Positions 57,807 through 64,000 of a stretch of DNA of 64,000 nt are shown here, piece after piece. The stretch is from NCBI GenBank assembly GCA_020631735.1, contig CM036158.1, forward strand, positions 78,111,447 to 78,175,446, in the 5' to 3' direction. Position 1 is the first letter of the stretch. Each line of letters starts with the position of its first letter. A model generated the notes under the pieces. It searched no databases. It worked only from the letters and a program-made list of their open reading frames with translations, and was not told the DNA's origin. The translations under genes were made by a program, and so were the position numbers. Origin of the DNA: Saccharum officinarum. Its lineage: Eukaryota > Streptophyta > Magnoliopsida > Poales > Poaceae.

Positions 57807-58880
57807 ATGGAGGAGGAGGCCCCCAACAAGAGGAACCAAGTGGCTATCCTCATAGACCATGTCTTTGTCCTTACCCCCCCCCAATGCCACACCGCCCACA
57901 CCTTGTGTAGCTGCAAGTGTGTCTGTCGCTCCTGGAACCGCCTCATCTCTAAATCTGAGTACCGTAAGGAGCTGCCCCAGATTGTCACCGGATTCTTCTA
58001 TATGCAAGTTCACCAGCATCAATGGTGAATACCCCTCCTTGACCTTCTTGCCCTTCCCTATTGAGGATGTTGTGATCTCAGATTATTGCCGCGGGCTCAT
58101 CCTGTGCTAGTGCATTGGGTTTCGCTATGTTGTCTGCAATCTGGTGACTAACAAATGGTGGTTACTGTTGGATAACAACCGTTCTTTTAGTTCAACTCGC
58201 TTGGGGTTTGATCCGACAACCTCCTCGCACTTCTATGTGATTGAATATGGGAAGAAGAGGGCCGGTGAATCCGTAGGTGCTGTAGGTGTGAGCATCTACT
58301 CATCTAGGAGTGCAGCATGGATATTTAAGGAATCTAAATGGGGCAAGGGTGTTGTACGCACATGTTCGACAAGTGTGTTTCTTAATGGTTTTATGCACTG
58401 GCTAGAGTTGTCCCAGATAGTTGCTATTGATATGCAGGGAAAGACATGGAGAAAAATTTGTAGGCCACGTGGTGAAGCAATCTCCATCTATGAAGCTCAA
58501 GGTTAGTTGTGTTTATGTACTACTAGTATGTTCAGGAAGTATCAGCTTTCATTCTAGATCCTAGAAGACTATGGTACTGATAACTAGACACTGAAGCATA
58601 CGGTGACCACACTAGAGATATTTGGATGAGATAATATTCAATTTGGTTACGATGTTTGCGATGTGGACTACAGAGTGATTGCAGTTCACCTGGAATGGAA
58701 TTTGATTTTCTTGTTGGCGAGGACAAAAAACTAATCGCATATGACATGAACCTTAGAAAAGTTCTTGTCCTCCCTGCCCAGGTCGTGCGGTATTGTAGAC
58801 CAACCTAGAGGCTACGTCCAGAGGGACCTCACTATCTTCCTTATGTTCCCTTGTTCATGGAGTTAGTAGGAGAGTAGTAA
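57807..58880 (+). pseudogene. F-box protein pseudogene, right-arm copy
   Basis: It starts MEEEAPNKRN and keeps CKCVCRSWNRLIS of the F-box. The F-box-associated domain carries LTFLPFPIEDVVISD, YVVCNLVTNKWWLL and LGFDPTTSSHFYVIEY, then IYSSRSAAWIFKESKWG, with KTWRKICRPRG leading to a donor-like AAG/GTTAGT at 58501. The downstream segment (58525-58870) continues the family with decay. A TAG after GLILC (58108) and a frame change near 57990 disable it. The left-arm copy carries different lesions. Confidence 0.78.
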
Positions 58881-59698
58881 AGTTGCATATGTCGTTCTTT
58901 CTTCAGGTAGGGAGTTGTTTTGATTCCATATACAATCCAATTTTACCTTGGTAACCAAAGCAATTATATGTTGAATATTATTAATGCTGCTGTTTTGTGC
59001 AGGTTGTGGAGTCTGAGTGCTTTTGAACGATTTTCCTGCAATGGCTAAGAGAGAAAGAAGAGGGGTTCCATGGTGCACTGGGTCGCAAGCTGAAGGAAAC
59101 TTTGTGTTGCAAGCAGGAGTGCCAATCTGAAGGAGCGAAGCACATCTACCTCGTTTTCGTTATGTAAGTTTGTTGGGAGCAGAACCTTTATTCTTCTATG
59201 TACCGCTTGTATTAATTCTTGAGTTAACACAGTTGTTATGTTAGTGTCGCTTCTTGTTATAAAAAGTACTCTTTGTTGTGGACATGATGAATGGTGTGTA
59301 ATGATTATATCTGTATGGTTTGTGTTCAGTAAGTTATTAAGGCCCATCTGAATTAGTAAATAAATTGTGAAAACCGAATGCAATTATGTCACCGTCAGAT
59401 GTAAGAGCCATTGTCTATTTTGTCATCACCGTCGTAACACTAGCCATTAGTGAAGCAGACGGACAACACCACCGCTATTCATCTCATGTGGCAGGGGTCA
59501 ATAGTGTATCACCGCCAAATCATACTGCAATACGATGGTGACCATTACCAATGACCAGACGGTTCATACGCTGAAGTGATAGTGATGTCCACCTCGACAC
59601 AAACTCATCGGGCGCAAAAGCGATGGTGAACATGCACTGCACACAATTGGGTCATTGTGCAAGGCAACTATGATCCTAATCATTGGTCAAAACGGCAG

Positions 59699-59980
59699 AG
59701 TTAGTGTACACCCACATGGCGGGTCGTGGTACAATGCGACGGAAACAACGACCTGATCGTGGTGGATCATAAGCCAACACGGTGGTGTTAGTGTACACCA
59801 ACACAGGCGGGTCATGCTCTAATACGACAAAAACAATGACCTGATCACGGACATATCATAAGCCAACACAGTAGTGTTAGTGTATATCAACACAGCCGGG
59901 TCGTGCTCCAATGCGACGGAAGTAAGGACCTTATCACAGACGGATCATAAGCCAATACGGCAGTGTGAGTGTACACCACA
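59699..59980. repeat. 89-bp tandem repeats, right-arm copy
   Basis: This is the mirror of 29393-29690, with the same number of units, so the array predates the duplication. Confidence 0.85.
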
Positions 59981-60504
59981 TATGGTCTCAGATAGGGACG
60001 ATGATGACTACAACTATAACTGCCGACAACTTACTATCGAGGCCAAAATTGGACTGCAATAGGGGTTATGACGTGGCTATGAAAGGTGCGAGTGAAGTAG
60101 TGCGCGCGCCACTTGGAGGCATCCAACCCCGCGCCGCCGCTAGACAGCCCCGCGCGCGCCATCGGGAGGTGCCCTGCCCCGCGCGCGCCACCGCCAGGAG
60201 GTGCCTCGTCCCACACCACCGGGCGACCCTACGCGCGCCATCGGGAGGTGCCCCACCTGCATCGCCACCTGGAGAGGAGAGAGAGCGAGGGGAGGGGGCA
60301 AGGTCGCGTGGGGGAGAGGGGAGGGGTGCGGTCGAGTTGGAGAGGGGGAGGAGCACGGAGGAGAGAGAAGTATCAGCTATCGATCTCAGCCGATAGAGAG
60401 TGGGAGAGATGAGAGAGGTGAGAAACCCTAAATGTGGTATATATACTTAAGGGCGCTATCGAGCTAAACTGGGCCAAAAGGTTTTTTTGCTGTGATCTCA
60501 GCCT

Positions 60505-60731
60505 ATTAAGGGAGGCGGGCCTCCGCCTCCAAAAATTGATCTATTTTTGGAGGCGGTTATTTTTTGACCGCCTCTATTAATTGATTTGGGAGGCGGACAA
60601 ATATGACCGCCTCGGTAATTAAAAATGATCGACTCCCGTTAATAGCCAGGTATTTTATGAGGCGGTTGGAATTTGTCACTGCCTCGGTTAATATTTGGGC
60701 ACTGCCTCCTAAAATCATTTGTGTAGTAGTG
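60505..60731 (-). repeat. CACTA terminal and subterminal repeats, element 2 right end
   Basis: Repeated GGAGGCGG, ACCGCCTC and TGCCTCGGTTAAT motifs precede the terminus GTAGTAGTG. Confidence 0.8.
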
Positions 60732-61404
60732 TCTTCTATATAAACAAATACTTATTTTGTTTCAAAAATATAAATAAATACTTATAAATGGCATGCATAT
60801 ATACCTAGTTCAAAAGGTGCATTTTTCCTTGTAGTAATGGAAATGCTACGTGGCATGCGTTCGATGGACCGCACAAACGTCGGACAGCCTTTTCATCCCT
60901 GGCCGCATGTATATTAAAAAACATATCCCTTTGCTTCCTTCTCCCCATCCTTACCCCTTCTGCCCTGCCGTAGCACACCAATGCCTAGCATCCTCATCAG
61001 AAGCCCCCAATGCCCGCAGATCCGGCGACTCTCTCCCCCACCCCGGTGAGATCCATGGAGCACGAGTGAGATCCGCTCACCTCCGGCGAGATCCATGGAG
61101 GTGGCGCACGGTGTTGCAGGGGAGTGGACAGCTCTCCCTACCCCGGCATGGCGCACTCCCACACCAGTGGCACCATCTCTCACCCCGGTGACTGAGCTTC
61201 CCCCACCCTAGCAGCCATGGCGTTCCCCGTCCCCTATCCCCCACCGTCACCGCCAAGCCAAGCCCGGTGCCAGTGGCGCTGGTGGTGGTGGTGCTCACGC
61301 ACGCCACTGGTGCTAATGCTGGGTGGTGCTCACGCGTAGCTGCTCTCCACCAGCTCCCACCCCATCGCCCCGGATTGACCGGCCCAGGCCTCTCTCCGCC
61401 TATG

Positions 61405-61712
61405 TTTTTTTAGAAGCACAGTACAACATCGATGCTCACAACACGAACGCACACCCACCCCTATGAACACACGTACGCAAATCTTACCCCTATGAGCACA
61501 TCCGAAGGACTGAGCCGGCAGATCTTGAAATCACAAAGTCACCATGGGCGCCTCGCTGTCGAAGGGGACGTCGCCTACCACTGAAAGCATAGCGTTGTTA
61601 AATCCTGAAATAAATCCAGGAAAGCACTCGTGCCAAGTCGAGGACTTGAACCCGGATGGACAAGTTACACCACAAGGAACTCAACCAATTGATCTATGAT
61701 CAGTTCGCCTCT
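61405..61712 (-). mobile_element. SINE, right-arm copy
   Basis: This is the mirror of 27683-27990, poly-T first on this strand, with the same tRNA-like head near 61680-61712. Confidence 0.75.
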
Positions 61713-61714
61713 CT

Positions 61715-62140
61715 CCCGCTATGTTACCAATGTATGTTTCAATTGTTTCAAATATTTTAGAGACATATTACAATTGTTTCATATAGATATTGCAAAAGTA
61801 GATCGAGGATGTTGCACATGTTGCATATGTTGCAAGTGAGAGGCATGTTGCAAGCGTTTGTTTAAACTGTTTCATCTGTTTCCAGACATATGTTACAAGC
61901 GTTTTGATCTAGATGTTGCATATGTTCTCACATATGTTGCAACAGTATGTTCCAAAATGTTTCATCTATTTCAGTCTTCTATTGTAGCAAGTCTTTTTAT
62001 ATTGCAAGATGCAAGTGTTCTATCTGGATGTTGTATATGTTTTCACACATACGTTGCAAGTGTATATTCTAAATATTTCATCTATTTCAGATGTATGTTG
62101 TATTCAAGTGTTTCATGTTACACGTGTTCTTGTTATTCGG
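61715..62140. repeat. Dispersed TTGCAACATATG repeats, right-arm copy
   Basis: This is the mirror of 27180-27680 but without the 99-bp tandem duplication. Confidence 0.6.
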
Positions 62141-63519
62141 AGAGTCAGGGGTGTCGGGGAATGGGACGCGGTGAGTCGGTGGTCGGCGGACATGGCATGC
62201 GGCGCGCTGGGGCCAGCGGTCGGGGGCACGACAGAGCAGTGGTGCGCCTGCGAGGGCGGGGCGAACGGATGGGGATAGGACTGGGTCAAGCGTCGGGACG
62301 GGCTTGTCAGGCGTGCAGGTGGGCGTCCGATGAAATTCATCCACATCAAACGTCCGTGCGCTAGCTTTTCCCTTATATTAATTAATATGTTCCCCAAGAT
62401 TTTTTTTCATGTACCGCGGATTCGCTTTAATAAGCAACCGTTTGGCAACCAGCACAAGATATCTATGCTGATAGAAACAACAGCCATCACCTAATTTATC
62501 CATGCTACTTCAATAAGTAGCGTAACATCAAAACTATCCCAATAAAAATGCTTTACAGATTTTTGTTGGCTTCATCTTAGGCCTTGTTTGATGCGCATGT
62601 ATCCATCTTAATTTATATGTGTTGAAGGGGATTAAAGTGAAATTAAATTAAATTTTATTCTAATATATTCTGACACACGTGGATTGAAGTGAACACAGGT
62701 GATATAGGTACGTGTCTATTTTTTATTTTATTTGCGCCGACACGGTTAGGCCCTGTCAAGTGCCAACCCCACAAGACCACGACCCTGTGTCGGCTGGGAT
62801 CGGCGCCGATGGGCCTGCAGCATTACTGATCCATGCTAGGCCAACATCGATGGGCCACTACTGCTTTAGCGAGAGGAACTGAAGACATCTCTCTTGCTCG
62901 GCCAACGTTTCGACAATAGTCAATTTGAAGTATCATCCTCTTTCATGATCTTGGGCCTACTTTTTATCTCTTCAATCTATATATCATCTTAGCTTCCATT
63001 TGCCAATTGGGAAGTAGTTCAAATGAACAACTTGTCGTTTACATATACTCCAAATATCATACACTCATTGCCCCATAATTAGCTTTATTTTGAGCAGGTT
63101 AAGAATGTTAGGTGCGTTCAAATCATTCAAAGGAGACCAATGATGCTATGGGACTTGCTAGTATATATATTTGGTCAATGAGGAAAATATGTACAAACAC
63201 ACACATCCCTTTCAATTACATGACAGGGAACCAAACAGTAAGCTAGAGTACTATCATTGCTCCCTGTTGACAATAGGGAGGACACCTATTTTATTTTACA
63301 AATGCATGCATGCATGCATGAAGGCTTCTTTTGTGCAAGCTAGTGGCAGGTGCACTAGCATAAATGGGAGTGGTAGGCACACTATTGCACGCGGCAAAAA
63401 TGGTGCTCCAGTGCCTTTCTAACCTGGATCAATGCTTATCCACAAAAGCAGAAGCAAGAAGTTGCAAACTCTACTAGCTTTTTGGTAAAGTTGTAGGGCC
63501 CCATTTTTATTGTCTACCA

Positions 63520-63779
63520 CTCCCTCTGTCCACAAAAGAGTGCAATTATAGAATCATGGTCAGTCAAACTAACTCAAATTTGACCAAGATTATAGTAAAT
63601 ACTATTAACATTTATGTCTCCAAATAAATTTATTATAAAAATGTATTCTATAACTAATCTAATGATACTTAATTATTTTGTATCATGAATATTAGTACTT
63701 TTTATATAAATTTAATTAAAATTTAAACTGTTTGACTTCTCAAAAAGTGATAATTGCATTGTTTTGTTGACAGAGGGAG
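63520..63779. mobile_element. Complete Stowaway MITE
   Basis: The inverted ends CTCCCTCTGTCCACAAAA and TTTTGTTGACAGAGGGAG are paired, with TA after the right end. The 260-bp element straddles the outer boundary of the inverted duplication at 63665. Confidence 0.82.
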
Positions 63780-63808
63780 TATAGTATGACTTTCCACTTG
63801 GCCAGGAT

Positions 63809-63910
<102 letters not shown>

Positions 63911-64000
63911 CAAAGGCAGCGATCCATTAGCACTTTACCAGCCACATTAATTAAGCTTAACTTTTTTTTCCATCTGATCCAAATGGAAGAACAAATTACA

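Larger units (their letters stand above)
48083..60731. mobile_element. CACTA element 2 with captured sequences and 3-bp target duplication
   Basis: It runs from CACTACTATACGAACC (48083) to GTGTAGTAGTG (60731), flanked on both sides by TCT (48080-48082 and 60732-60734). Subterminal GCCTCC or GGAGGC repeats lie at 48103-48210 and 60505-60715. The 12.65-kb element contains a tandem 144-bp repeat, an F-box pseudogene, a gypsy protease fragment, an unidentified block, a Tat LTR and a second F-box pseudogene. No transposase is visible. The right 8.1 kb is part of the inverted duplication. Confidence 0.8.
52619..63665 (-). repeat. Right arm of the giant inverted duplication
   Basis: This is the reverse complement of 25612-36775, starting at GGCAAGCATGGC (52619) and ending in the middle of a complete Stowaway MITE (AATCTAATGA, 63665). 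The outer MITE is whole here and truncated in the left arm, which suggests this arm is the source and the left arm the derived copy. It is about 117 bases shorter than the left arm, mostly because it lacks a 99-bp tandem duplication. Confidence 0.93.

Noticed and set aside
25612..63665. The inverted arms as terminal repeats of one giant transposon
   Set aside because: The outer boundary lies inside a MITE and both arms contain CACTA ends well within them, so the arms do not end in transposon termini.

Overview
The window is nuclear DNA of a grass, probably a panicoid such as a sorghum, sugarcane or maize relative. The evidence is the density of grass-type MITEs, a Sirevirus-lineage Ty1/copia element with very long LTRs, CACTA ends with GCCTCGGTTAA-type subterminal repeats, a tRNA-like SINE, AT-rich Helitron ends, and one gene with plant-type introns. 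Almost all of the sequence is transposons and their remains. There is no operon-like organisation. I find only one well-supported protein gene (a bHLH transcription factor) and one tRNA gene. Two 100-base N runs (8404-8503 and 36776-36875) mark assembly gaps of unknown true size.

Layout. 1-2959: rearranged Sirevirus remains (an inverted LTR piece, a gag fragment and a forward LTR piece). 2965-4914: a reverse-strand gypsy-type LTR with its polypurine tract. 5006-8232: a MITE-rich stretch with a GC-rich, CpG-rich island at about 5490-6330. 8504-18102: a nearly complete but decayed Sirevirus copia element whose 5' LTR is cut by the first gap. 18103-25611: gypsy LTR tail, Stowaway MITEs, a cluster of four abutting grass MITEs, a Helitron, a hAT MITE with perfect 8-bp target duplication, and fragments of an unidentified gene with a duplicated exon.

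25612-63665 is dominated by a large inverted duplication. Two arms of about 11 kb (25612-36775 and 52619-63665, opposite orientation, roughly 96-97 percent identical where I compared them by eye) flank a spacer of about 15.8 kb. Each arm carries about 3 kb of flanking DNA (truncated or full Stowaway MITE, a SINE, TTGCAACAT repeats) and then one end of a CACTA element with a decayed F-box gene copy and a truncated Tat-type gypsy LTR. The right-hand CACTA (48083-60731) has a matching 3-bp target duplication and carries a further F-box pseudogene and a gypsy protease fragment. The left-hand CACTA (28666-37587) lacks a matching duplication and looks chimeric.

The spacer holds the bHLH gene (reverse strand, coding exons at 40763-40725, 40610-40243, 40097-39723 and 38258-38187), a Tourist/PIF-type element with a GC-rich insert (41278-42106), a long-terminal-inverted-repeat element (42391-43273), a Helitron 3' end (45917), a 43-bp minisatellite and a tRNA-Thr(AGT) gene (46500-46572, reverse strand). 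The bHLH gene is not cleanly intact: exon 2 is one base short of an open frame near its 5' end, although the DNA-binding and C-terminal ACT-like parts remain open.
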